This document shows positions 37,857-50,200 of a DNA stretch of 64,000 nucleotides, piece after piece. Made by a program: the position numbers and the translations under genes. Position 1 is the stretch's first letter, and each line of letters begins with the position of its first letter. Source of the stretch: Orthonyx spaldingii (taxonomy: Eukaryota; Chordata; Aves; Passeriformes; Orthonychidae); the NCBI GenBank assembly GCA_013397795.1, contig VZTJ01000079.1:432128-496127 (forward strand), given 5' to 3'. Below the pieces are notes generated by a model. It was not told the origin of the DNA. It worked only from the letters and a program-made list of their open reading frames with translations, and searched no databases.

Positions 37857-40800
37857 ATTATTTCCCCCTTTCCCCAAGGCCAGCTTGAGTCTGTCATGGA
37901 GCACAGTTTGCTCACACATGGAGAGCAGCACCAGGTGCCTCACAGGGCAGGCAGGGGTGGCAGGTTGGTTCCCACTGGGAAAGGAGCAGAAGGATGCACA
38001 GGATGGACCAGTCCTTAAAGATTTGAGATTCCCCTGCTGATGCAGAACTCCTTGGTCTGTCAGGGAGCAAGGACTGGGTTCCAAGGGCAGGTGGGAGCCC
38101 AGGGTGTCAGGAGGGACAACACCAGTGCTGGCAACAGCCGTGGTGAAATACAGTCCCTGCAGCCATAGCCCAGTGGCTCATGCTGGCTTACGGGGCACCA
38201 ATATCCTCAGACTCCAGCAGCACAGCAGACTTTAATGTCGACTTTCTCCTACTGCTCTTTGAGATAAATACAGCATCCTCCTTAATCCCACCAGTGGCTT
38301 AGCTGTGCATTTGCACTACCTACAGCTTACGGGATCAAGCCTGGAGTTGTTAAATGATCCAAGAGAAATGTATTTCAGGTTTTTCCTATCTTCAAGCTTT
38401 ACAAAAAGGCTATTGGTGAAAAAGACAGTGAATAATCATATTTGTTCCACTATCAAATGGCAAAATATAAATAAAACATTATCTGAATTGGATCAATTTA
38501 AAATGTTTATGCTGCTGCTGAATGCCATTTGAATATTGCTGGGTAGATCAACTGAAAGGTGGAATTTGCCTCTAGTTCAGAGTTGGAAGTAGAGGCTGCA
38601 CATAGTATGCACCTGGTTAATCCACAGAAACCAGCAAAATACACAGGCAAAAGGAGAGTCTGGAACCCTCCAGCAGCACAGCAGCACCAATTCAGATCTG
38701 AAGTTGTGCTGCTGATGCTCATCTCTTAACAGAAATTATTTAACTTTTACTGAGAAACGACAGATGTTCTTTAAGAAATGCAAGATTCCATCCCAGCTGG
38801 TGAGGCACACAGCACTGCAACTACTCCTTCTCTCATACAACTTCAGCCCCACCCTCACTCAGGGGCAAACCCTGTTAGCCAGCTGCTTTTTTCAGGCAGT
38901 GGTTTACACAAGAACATCTTTTGGCTGCTCTTTAGTGGAGCAGGCATTCCTGTCTGAACATACATTGGAAGATTTAGTTTAAAATACCTGACACATTACA
39001 GATAATAGGATCAGATCTTCAGTTACTGTGATTCCAACAGAGAAGTCATTGTGGGAAGCTAAGGAGAGCCGGTTACCTGCTAGATTTCTCTGGCTAATTA
39101 TGCCATCTACAGCAAGTATTGTTGTGCAGACAGCATTGCACACATGCTGAAAGAGTTAATTAACCAGTAGAGCTTGTGTTAAGTATTTGTACTGCCTGTA
39201 CTTTGTTAAAGAAAGCATAAATCTATTTAGAAGAGGAATCATTGCTATCATACAGAAAATTAGCTCAAAGATAGCTTGTTTGTCAGCTAAATATATACCT
39301 GCATCTCTCTCCCCACATATATATATATAAAAGGATAAAAATAATCCCCTTTGTGGGTTTTATCTGTTCTTGCTCTAAATTAACACCTCTGTGCCTAAAA
39401 GGAATGCCTGGCACAGCTGATGAGCTGTCGTGAGCTGGTCCCATCAAGCTCAGGGATGTCACAGCTTTTCCATTGCAGAAGTGCAATCCTTGATACCCTC
39501 TCAATAAATGAGCAATTGCAAATGCAACCCAGATCGTAACATTGACTGATATGTTTTGCTGCTTTTGTTTCAGCAGTTAAATCCTTGCACAAATGCAATC
39601 TGAAGTACTAAACAGCTCAACTCTTTACTGGTCTGTGTGCTTAAGACCCAGGCAAGAGCTCCCTCGCACTTTTTATCACACGACAGCAATGTCACTGTGA
39701 CTTAAAACTTTAGATAGAAGATGTAAGCACCAGTAATGCAGAAGGTGTATCAGCAGCATAAGGAGACCTTCTAAAAGCCTAAAATTCATATAACTAAAGA
39801 CCCTAACTTTCATAAATGTCCCAAGTGGCATAAAAGAAAGGCTTTCTGTTGTAGTTAACAAACATCACATGTAGGCATGCTGCCAGCCTTCACATGAGCC
39901 AGGGGACACACAGAACATTCCTACAGCTTCAGTGTTTACTTCATGGCTCCTTCGGAAACAACAGTGGCTAACTGTGTTGATGGAAATCTTGCCTGAGGTT
40001 CCCAAGCAGTCATTAAACCCTTAGCCTTCTGTTCAATATGAAATGACGTGCTCATTCTGCATTTCTTTCACTGAGCTGCTATGGAGGAGCCATGATTCAA
40101 TTGATATGCCTGGCTCAAGCCCAAAAATGATTGCACTGCACTTTGCTGTAGCAGGCTGTCAGCTCACATTCAGAAAGCCATACAGGATGCAATTGTCTGG
40201 TCACTGAAAATAGCTTTGGTGCATGTTTAAGCCATTTCAATGTGGCAATATGAGAATTAATTCTCTCTTCTCCTCCTGGAGATTGATCATTTGCATGGCA
40301 GTGCTGCTCAGTGTGCACGGAATCAGGGCATCCCACTACATATTAATATTTTAGTTTGTTATCTCTTCAGTTATTTTTAGCAGCCAACTGTCCTTGTGTG
40401 AAGCTCCAAACTGCAGCAGGATGCTCAGGCACATTGTGTGTGTGGTCAAGGACGCGTTGTCGTGCAGCTGCTCAGCAGGCTGCAGCCTTCTCTGTTATTA
40501 AAGTCATCTCTGAACTACTGCTCTAACACATGTAATCATCAGACACAGGATGTCTTTTCCCACCTGCTCCCTATTTATTACCTGTTATCCTGCAAGTTTT
40601 AACAGAAACTTGCGTTTCAGCTGATAAACACCTAGAACTGAGACTCACTATAACAAAGCACACCATTTGGTGATCAATTTTTTTTTGAGTGACTGGAGCA
40701 TATTTTTCTATTTTTCAGTAGGCATTTATATTTTTAGCCTTGGTTTAAGGATCGAGATATTTATAATGATCAAACAATTAAATATCAATTTAATATCAGT

Positions 40801-42513
40801 AAATATCTGGCTTTACATGCAAGAATCACATTTAATAAACCAAGTGGGTAATAGATTCTATTACTTTGTCATTCTTTTTGAAAATGCACAGGTTTTCTAT
40901 AGGAGCTGAAATATTAGAATATCAATTTGGAAATGGATTTATGTCAAATTTCATATGCTGGAAAGATCAGTGGTCCCCAGCTGAAACCTTTGCTGCTTTT
41001 TTGTGACATAGTAAAGGCTCAACAAGATCTGTGATGTGTTAGCTGTATATACAACATATTATTTATCTCAATTTCTCTACATCTTCAGAGCAGAACCTTT
41101 TGCATTTTGGCAAATTAACACAGTGCATATAGGTATTAAGGGATACATTAATTTTATTATTTCCCCCGTTCCAATACAGAGAGTGAGCATATGGATTGCT
41201 GAAGTCTTCGGCAGTCATTAATGTTACAGAATTTGAATTTACTAGGCAGAAAACAAGGTAAATACCAGTGTCACTGGAGGAGCCTTGCAGGCTCTCAGTC
41301 TCACAGGCTTCACCTTCAGGAACCAGCCTTTCTGAAATTATGGCTTGGTTTTGCTTGTCCTCCCCAAGTAACCACATTACACTCATGATGGTCTCTGCAG
41401 GAGAAAAATTAACAGAACAATCCAACGCATATTCACCATCAAAACTGCAACAAAAGAAGGGTGGCGATCTCTCTCATGATTTTGCTTCACGTGTGATTTC
41501 TGCCCAATCCTGTTCTGCAGTTGCCACCACTGAGAAGAGGAAACTTCCCAGGAAGTGCAAACACAGAGCTGGAGCAGCACTTGTGCTGCGCACCCTCTCC
41601 TTGCTTGCTCCTGCTCCAGGGCACGGGGGGGACACATCGCTGCCTCCACACCTTCCCTCCCGCCGCCTCATCCCTACAGCCCCTGCTGGCCAAACACCCG
41701 ATCCAACAAACCATTGGAAGCAGGATGGCTGGAACTGTCATCCTTAGCAGAGGTCAGGCCCTCCCCCGTGACAGCTGGCGGCTGGAGCGGCACAATGAGA
41801 AATCCTTGCTCTCTGCTCCACACCGAGCAGATTTGCATCACCACTAAACCTGGGACTGAGCAGTGTTTCAGTGTTTCAGTGTCTGTGTTTAAACACTGCT
41901 AAAGGGCAAGCGAAAAAACAAGGTTCAGAAAACAAGAAATTCCTGATTTCTGTATTTCACAAAACAGCTTTATTTCACTATAGGAAAACCAAAGTGGGGG
42001 ATCCTACGGTTGTTATTTGCTGTACAGATTGTTATATTCAGTAGAGGTTGGGTTAATATTGTACAGAAATGCTGATGAAGTACTGCTTATTCAGCTTTTG
42101 TAATTTTTTCCAGCCAATTTCAATGTTTTTTTATTTTTCTTTCTTCAGTCCTTTGCTCATAAATGTGTACTCATATTCACCCTCTCATATGGCATATGAT
42201 GTCTGAACTTTCAAAATTAACGTATTTTGCAGGAAAAAAAAGAGATTGTCTCATGTCTGTAGTCACTATATGATACAACAAATACTACGAAACTGGTATA
42301 AGAGGAATTTAAAATCTTAATTCATACTATGTAAATCAAATAATATGATAGCTCTTCCTGAGCAAATCATATTTTCAAGGAAAGAGACCCAGGTTTGAAC
42401 TATTTCTTAAGAGTAGTTCCACAGTCATTCCATAATAGATTACAAAAATTCAGATGTTCAGTACCAAACTATCAGAATATAAAAGGCATATGACAGGGAG
42501 GATATGAAAAGTG

Positions 42514-42757
42514 TAATTAATTGGTTAATAATGTATTAATTATAGAGTAAGGAGTTGGAAGGGGTGGCTGTGTTTAAAACACCTAGACTTCACTCTAACC
42601 ACGTTAAAATCTCAGCAGGATCGCTTTTAGGAGGAAATGGGATAAAATCACATAATTAATTAACTTATAATTTATTAATTAAAAAGGAGTTGGAGGAGGC
42701 AGACTTGTTTAAAACATCTAGACTCCATTGCTAATGAATATTACAGTCTCAGTAAGA
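42514..42757. repeat. Two-copy diverged tandem duplication, period about 137 bp
   Basis: Copy 1 (from 42514) and copy 2 (from 42653) share, in order, TAATTAATT, a TTATTAATTA-type block, GGAGTTGGA (42551 and 42686), TGTTTAAAACA.CTAGACT (near 42570 and 42706) and TCTCAG (42610 and 42747). The offset stays between 135 and 139 bp across the unit, which indicates one local duplication followed by small indels and substitutions. The 5' half of each copy is almost entirely A and T. Confidence 0.85.
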
Positions 42758-45700
42758 CAATCAAGTCCTTCATTGTGCCCGACGTGTAAAGCAAGGACTG
42801 CACCAATTCCTGCGCACACATCTGAGGAGTTGGGGATGGGGGCTCTTGGCACATCACACTTAGAAACAATTGTCAGGACTGTGTTTGAATGGCAGAAAGG
42901 TAGCACAGCCCAGAAAATGAACAATGTGATGTGGTACAATACAGCCAGACTGTCTCCTCCCTCTACTGAAATTCCCAGGTTGTGAAAAACTTGTTATGGA
43001 TTCTTGGTCATTATGGTACCAACGTATAAACTGCCCCAGGAGCCTTTGGGCTGAAAAAACTGGGATGAGTGCTTAAACCTAGATAAAAAAGCACAGCATT
43101 TGGTAATTAAAGTTGGTAATAGTTGACTACAGGTCTATATCTAGCAATGCACTTCCATGCATGCTGAGCTTGAAGTAATTAATTAGTGCTTTTGCTTACA
43201 CACTTTAAAAAAAAGTCAGGTGAATGACTTCTGTAAGTAGCAGCAGTTCTGGAAAACTAAACTGAGGCTTACTTTGAAAAGACAGATTTCTAAAACAACC
43301 TGCAGTTTTGTTTCTGTGTCCCTCATATTTCAACCTCCTTGTTAGGTCCTACATGGCAGATAATTAGATAATACAACACTACATCTGAACACATGAATTC
43401 ACTGCTTAAATTCACTGCATGTCCTAAACAAGCCAATAAACAAAAGGTCTCAGGTGCTCAGCAGCACTTTTCAGGATAAGGCTTGTAATGAGAAATAACT
43501 ACTCATAGGTCGTGTTTCTTGGTAATCAGTGACAAAAGATGAGGACTCTTGCTTATGTCTACAGTAAAAATGCTCCTGGCTGTAGCCTCCAGAAAATCAC
43601 AAACATCAGGTTTGTTGTTGTGAGCAGGTAAGAAAGTGCCACAGCCCCATCCGAGAGAGCTCTTTGTCATTTCTTTTTCCTCTCTTAGAAAGCAGCAGAA
43701 GCGTGACATTGCTGAGTACAGCAGGAGCCACCCAGAGAAATTCGATCAGTTTGAGCTCTTCTGTTTGATTATGTTTTTGGGAGCAGCTGTACAAGCCACA
43801 GAAAATGTCCTGTGAAAAGCAGGGCTCTATTTAACACGGCTTCAGTGGCTCACAAGCAAAAGGTTCCTGACGGCTGAGCATTATTTCACACAAGTGTCAT
43901 CTGTGCCTCCATACAAGCATCTGCACATGCCAGGGAAGTGTTGAATACATATTTAATAGACTTGTTCTGTAAACACATCCTAATGGAAACAGTATTTGCT
44001 AACAAGGGCAGTCCTGTCCATGGCTTTTAGTGGTAACGCTCAGTGAGTAAAGTGCCTCTGTGCTGTCCTGTGTTAGGCAGCTGGTTCTCATCCCTGTGCT
44101 GCAGAGCCTGTGCTCGTGTTCACCTCGGTAGAAAAAGTACAGTGAGGCTTGTTTTCATATCCAGTTGCGAAGGCAAATGCCACAGTTAACACATGTCCCA
44201 GTACAGGAAAGCCCAAAAGAGCCAACAAAATCTCTGATTACGATCTCAAGGAGCTTTTCTAAGCTTCACCCCAACAGAGTATCTATAATTATTGAAGTAA
44301 TTAGATTAGACTTCTATAGAGGCAATCCAAGACTCTGGTCCCAGATAAATGGGTGATTCATTTAAAATGGCGAATCCTAAGCACAGAGAAATGATTGCAG
44401 ACCAAACCAGGTACCTCACCACGCCTGTGCCTGCCCACAGCCAGGGCCCCCCAACCTCTGAGTGGGGGACAGCACCTTTCTAAAGGCTTGGAACAAATCA
44501 TACTCAGGACCACAGCAGGGTTAACTGCAAGAAGCTGCCCTAGTTTCATTCACACATCCCAGTTATTTTACATTTTGTTTTCAGTGGAGTATGAACCAAG
44601 CTCCCCAGCCCTAACTAAACACTCCTGAAATCTGGCCTCCTTCTAGTGTAATTGCCAAGGCATTTATATTTGTGATGGAGCACAGCTTTATATCAAGTTT
44701 GACTTTCTCATGGAGTTTCATTTCCACAGTCTTTTATTTCCCATTGACTGTACAATTCACAGCCACAGCACCTCCTGGTATCGCATGATGAACGTGCAGA
44801 GCTTTGCAGCAGGAGCTGAAGGAAGCAGCGTTACCAATGCGTGCTGGAGCAGGGCCATCAGCACCACTCCTATTAAACAAGTGGATATCAAAGTTCCTCT
44901 TGTCTGCATAACTGCGAGACAAACTCTTCTACTGCAAAAATCACATTGCTGTCAGGGGCTGAGCATGCAGACAGGTGCTGTATTAGGAACTCCACCTCAG
45001 AACAGCCAAGTCAAGCCCACTATTATAAGAAATCCTTATTCTTTAGAAAACCCAAGCATGTGGCAATAATACCTGCTAAAAATAATATGTTTCTTTCAAA
45101 GCTAAAAGAAGCAGAAAACTTAAAGAAAGTACACTTTTAAAAACATTTAAATATTTGCATATTTGCTGAGCTAAAGAAAGAAAGTATCCAGGTTGCCTGA
45201 GAAATGGATTAATCAGACGAGTAATGTAAACTTCTTTCCCACTATGTGCTGCTTGTGGTAACAGGGGAATCAGACCCCTGTGTTTCATTTCCCCAGACAG
45301 CTGTGCAGACCCAAACAATGTCAAAGACACTGCTTCAAGGAGTGCTGCATCAGACACATGTGGCAGTTTGCTAAACCAAGTGTCTCTGCTATTTCCAACA
45401 GCAAAAAAAAATCCTTCCCTTTGTTTTTTTATTAAAGTATAACACAGGTACAGTGAGGCAAGAAAGGGTTAACAAGAAAATGTGGTCTTCATACTTTTCT
45501 GATTTTGTGAGCATGAATCTCTTTCATGAACAGCTGTCAAGTCAGCCAACGAAACAGGTCTGCTTAGGTCTCCTGACAATACCAACTGCTGTTGTTCATG
45601 TATCCTCAGTGACAGCAGCAAGATGAAAATCGAAATGAATCGCTCTACAAATGAGACACTTTTCTACTTTGACTTTCCAAATGTGACAGTGTTGTTTGTT

Positions 45701-46570
45701 TTTTCAGTCAGCAACATTTAGAGATGTTAGAAGGCTCTGGTGTCAGGAAGTTGCTCAGGGGGCATTTTTAAAAATTAAAACAAAAACGGGGAGAAATCTG
45801 CGTAACAGCAACTTGCACAATAATGTTTGAATTTCTGTCCATTAGTACTACTGCCACAAAACTGAACAGCAAAATATTCCTGGCCAAACAAACTACTGCA
45901 GGCTTTGAGCAACAACTATGAGCATTTCCTATATGTTCAGTATATGAATTTATTCATTATCCTTACTGTGCGAGGGGTACAAAATGGGGGTTCTGGCCAC
46001 ACAAGCCACTGCTCAGCCCCAGCTCCCACAGAGGGGCTGCAAAGCACAGATTCATTCCCTTCTGTCCTCTGCTTAGCAGATGAATGTTTCTCAACAGATC
46101 ACAAATTACAGAGAAAAAGAGATTGTTACAAGTGTTCTTCAATATGAGTTTGAAATAGGAACATTTGCCCTCCTATCCAGAGAGCTGAAAACACCCTCCA
46201 AACCAGCACCTGCAGTATATGTGAAGTAGTTCTTCTCCCCAGCTTGCACCAGAAGAACCTACGGCACAAGGCACCCACTGAAACCCATCAGTTCTCTCTT
46301 GTTTTGTGCAATATGTAGCAAGAAACAAAGCTTAAACTTGTAAAAGACTGGGGTTTTTTAACAGTTGCATTAAAACTCATGAGCCATATCAAAACAAACA
46401 ATGAAATACATTTTTGCACATCCAAACAAAACTTTCCATGTAAAATACATCTTCATTGTGTCATTCTCCTCCTAATGTAACACCAATAAAATACCTATTG
46501 CAAGAAGCACAATCCAGCTTTTAGATTTCCTTGCAATTTTGAAAACAGAAAAAATTTAATGCTATTCCCC

Positions 46571-46625
46571 CCAAAACAACAACAAAAAAACAAAAAAAAA
46601 AAACCCAAACCACAACACCAAAACA
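46571..46625. repeat. A-rich / CAA low-complexity tract
   Basis: A purine- and A-dominated stretch built of AAC, CAA and poly-A runs with scattered C. It could be the decayed A-tail of an insertion, but no element body is recognisable on either side. Confidence 0.8.
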
Positions 46626-47077
46626 ATGGAGAAGGCTTGTAAACATGCATTATGTATTTAAGTTCATTTGGCTCCAAAGGAACATAGACCTTCCAGACTT
46701 CTCTCCACGATGGTTACAGAAATGCCTCTTAGAGTAGATCAGCTCAGGGCAGCACTGCAGCAGCACAGAGAGAAATGTCTCTCACATCAGGATGGTTTTG
46801 GAGTGCACTCAGGGATTTCATGTGCAACTGTCTCAGTTACATAGTGATATCCCAAATCTCTAGAAACTTTTAGAAGTTTTCTGTAAATCCACTGAGCAAA
46901 AATCTGTTCTTAGTCCATGAATATTTCTCCAAAGCCCATCCTTGCCAAACAATCAACTTGAAAACTTCCTCTTCTGTCAAGCAAAGTTTATTTTAGGGAA
47001 CAGCCAAAATCCCTGGGTTTGCAGGTGCCAGCTGTGAGACATCCACAGAGCCTGATTCTGGTTTAATAATTAATATC

Positions 47078-47200
47078 AGTACTATGTGCTAACAGCACTT
47101 CCAATCTGAGAGGCTCAAAGTGATTTACAAATATTAATTAAGCCTCCAAACATGCTGCGAATGTCCCCATATTACCAATGAGGGAAGAAAACTCAGTCAT
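47078..47200 (-). mobile_element. Ancient MIR-like SINE remnant
   Basis: The + strand matches the reverse complement of the MIR consensus, as I recall it, in three ordered blocks: TACTATGTGC with AACAGCACT near 47080-47099; AAGTGATTTACAAATATTAA with TTAAGCCT near 47118-47145; and CCCCATATTACCAATGAGG near 47165-47183, equivalent to the familiar CCCCATTTTACAGATGAGG. Order and spacing are as in a minus-strand copy lacking its tRNA-like head. Divergence is high, as expected for an element fixed before the bird-mammal split. Confidence 0.65.
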
Positions 47201-50200
47201 TTGGTCTCTTCATACAGAAAACCTGTGGGATTTGTCAAGAACCCCACAACTCCAGATTTGTACTGCAGCACAAAGCCATCTTGTGGCTTTGTTCCTGGGG
47301 TTTTGTTAATCTTTTTTTTAAACTATTTTCAGATTATACAATTTTTAATTGAACCATATAGGTAGATAAAGCCAGAAATTCTCCATCTTGAACTGGTTAT
47401 TTATGATAACCAGATTATTTTGCATCTGGTCTTCTCTGAAGCTGAGGAATAAGTGAAGATAAGCACCATGTCACTGCCTTGTGCAATCTTGTAGTTTAGC
47501 TGCTAAACTTAGAACTATTCTTTAAAACTCTCCATGCTCAGAATTAGGTCTAGTTGGGCTGCTTTATTTCTTCTCTTTTTGTTTTCCCCACAAATTAAGT
47601 ACTCCAGCAGATTAAAAAAAAAAAAGAAAAACCAGCTGGGGGAAGGGGAAGAAGCAATTTTTGGTTTATTTTTAAACTGCTGGAATCAGGTGTATGTTCT
47701 GCTGAACAGGCAACGTTGTTGCTAGTAAAGGGACAGTGTTGGTGTTAGAGGTTTGCCTTTTGATCTCCTTGTTGAAAGGTACTCACATATGACCCTCTGC
47801 TCCCACTGAAGACAATTTCTTTACATCTCTAAGTCAAAGACCTGAGAGTCAGTCCAAGGACACAGAAAAACTCAGATCAGAAACTAACAGAATAGTCAAT
47901 TATATAAAATCTTCATCAGATGATTGATAATAGTGCTGATAGCATGTTTTCTCTTCTTGATTTTAGTCCTGATGCGTGTGCATCACAAACCTCCCCCAGT
48001 CCATCTGTGGAGGATGCCAAAACCCAGAAATTATTTTGTTTAGGCACTCTGAATTCATGTACAAACAAGCATGAAGTAGCTCAGTTAACAGGACTGCACT
48101 CCCAAAGATGTAACAGGCAATCCTGAAGTGCAGGCAAAGGCTTCCAGAGCTGATCAATCATTTCCCATCCTGTCCCAAAGAACACAGGGCTGCTGCCACC
48201 TGGCACAGTGCCGGCACTCCCAGCTGTGAAATTCCAGTACGAAGCTGGTTGATAAGTAATGCAAGAGAATTTAATTCTGGGATTTTTGGCATCACAAAGC
48301 CAAAGACAGAAGAGTAAGTAGGAACTTCCTTGGCTGTTAGCAACAGAATGTTGCCCTCCTCCACAGCAAACCCTGCCACAGGAACAGGCTTGTCACATGA
48401 GTGTATAAACCACTACAGATTTCAACCTACTGATACCGGGCCATTGCTTCACCCTCTGATGTTTTCCATGTACCTTCTTCTCCTTTCTAGTTCTTCCATA
48501 GCAACAACCTCTGTTTTTTTAAGCCTCCAGTATTTCCCACCAGTGCATCTGGTCCATTTCCATCTGACCACTCCATCTGACAAGTAGTCCCAGCCTTGGA
48601 ATATCTCTGCATTCCCCCAACAGCTAGAGCAGCAGGGCCAGAAATTATAAATTACTCTGTTGTGCCCCAGAACCCAGGCTGCTTGCTGATGCATTAATCT
48701 ACAGAGAATGCTCCTGTCCTGGCCACCCATGTGCCAGACTGGGGCTGAGGTGAAAGAGCAAGCCTGGCCAGAGCCAGTCTTTCACTGGCTCAGTGTGGCC
48801 ATGCCAAAGGGACCACCCCAAAGACATCAGGTTTGCCAGCTTGCCCTACTCTAGGATATCAGTGGGTTTTTTCATAGCATTTAAAATGTATAAAGAAACT
48901 GCTCTGGCACAACTGAGCTGGGTTTGGGGCTGCAAAAAGCAAGAAATTTTTACGTCTGTCAGATTAATTTAAATTAGGTTGGTTAGTCAGAACAGTTCAT
49001 TGGTTTGGAAAGTAAAAATAAGTCCTTAAGAGACGAGTGGGGCCTCAGGGAAATTGATGATAAACAGATTTACCAGCAGGCTATGCAATTTACTGCAACA
49101 TATTATATCCATGAGTGTGAAAGCCATGTGTGTATCTGTGTCTTTGTAATTTGCACATGCACACACACGTTCACAAATCAAATTCTAGAGAAAAAGCGAG
49201 GAGTCTTTTGTCCTTTAACTCATTAGAGCTGAGCAGATTTGATCAGCAGGTTGATAAATGATAACCTCCTTCATTTGCTCAGGTGCCAGGGCACAGACTT
49301 GTGCAGTGCGTGGTGGTGTCCTGGACAGTGGGTGAGTGGCAGTGCCATGCCTGGCCCTATCCAGGCAGCCAACAGGCAAGCACTGGTATTTGCTGTCCTG
49401 AATTTCCTGCTCTGTCCTCCTTTGGTCATTGCAGGATCCTTTCTTGCTATGGTGCAGCCTCTAAGTCAATCCTGCCTTAACAGTTTTCACACCATCTTAA
49501 TGTCTTGACCTAGGTATATGTTTGAAGAATTCATATAATAAATATAATATTTTACATTGTATTTAGTTATTATATTTGACCTACACCAGAAAAATGTAAC
49601 ATTGACTATTTCCCAGCATTTTAGAGTATGCTTTGGGAGCCCAGGAAACCCAGGACGATTTTCTTTTCTTTCTACCTGAGCATTTCTTTTTCAGCCCAAG
49701 TCCTCCTCTGACTGGCTTTTCTGAATGTAACACCATAAAGAAGCACATATTTCCAGGATTATAGAAAGTGAGTTCACTGCAGAGTTCAAGCATCAGCTGT
49801 TGATCTTTGTTCCTGTACTTTGTCATAGTATTACTGCAGCCCCTAAATAACACAGGACTGAATTGCCAAGCCAAAACCACACCATTTGTACAGATTCTCT
49901 GTGACAAAAATAGCAGGACCCAAATTATCAGGTAATTCAGCTTCTAGTATTGCACAGAGTAGATCAAGCCACCAGATTGTAATCTTTTTTGACCAATATG
50001 AATAACTAGATATAAACTGGTCTAACAGGGATCAGAACCTGCCCCAATGAGTGCACACAGCTGTCCCTCATTTTCTCTGCACCAAGGGTGAGGCAGGGTC
50101 CTCTGAGGCAGCGTGTGCTGCTCAGGAAGGACGTGTGCTAAGGGAAGGTCTCTCCCAAGCCACAGCCTGGCTGTAGGACAGCTCCAAGTGGGCCTTTCTT

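Larger units (their letters stand above)
35561..47077. other. Intronic non-coding tract
   Basis: About 11.5 kb with no supported gene. Small repeats seen: (TAAA)-rich at 36221-36249, a TAATAC array of three and a half units at 37835-37856, an AT dinucleotide run at 39317-39329, three CAGTGTTT-type octamers at 41861-41884, and an A/CAA-rich low-complexity segment at 46571-46625. A tandem duplication at 42514-42757 is listed separately. Two long frames, 119 codons at 36877-37236 and 159 codons at 41268-41747, have no recognisable domain; the second lies in a GC-rich patch. Confidence 0.55.

Noticed and set aside
39317..39329. AT dinucleotide run
   Set aside because: A 13-bp run is too short to be notable in AT-rich intron sequence.
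41268..41747. 159-codon plus-strand open frame
   Set aside because: Five other frames are open over the same GC-rich bases, which points to composition rather than coding.
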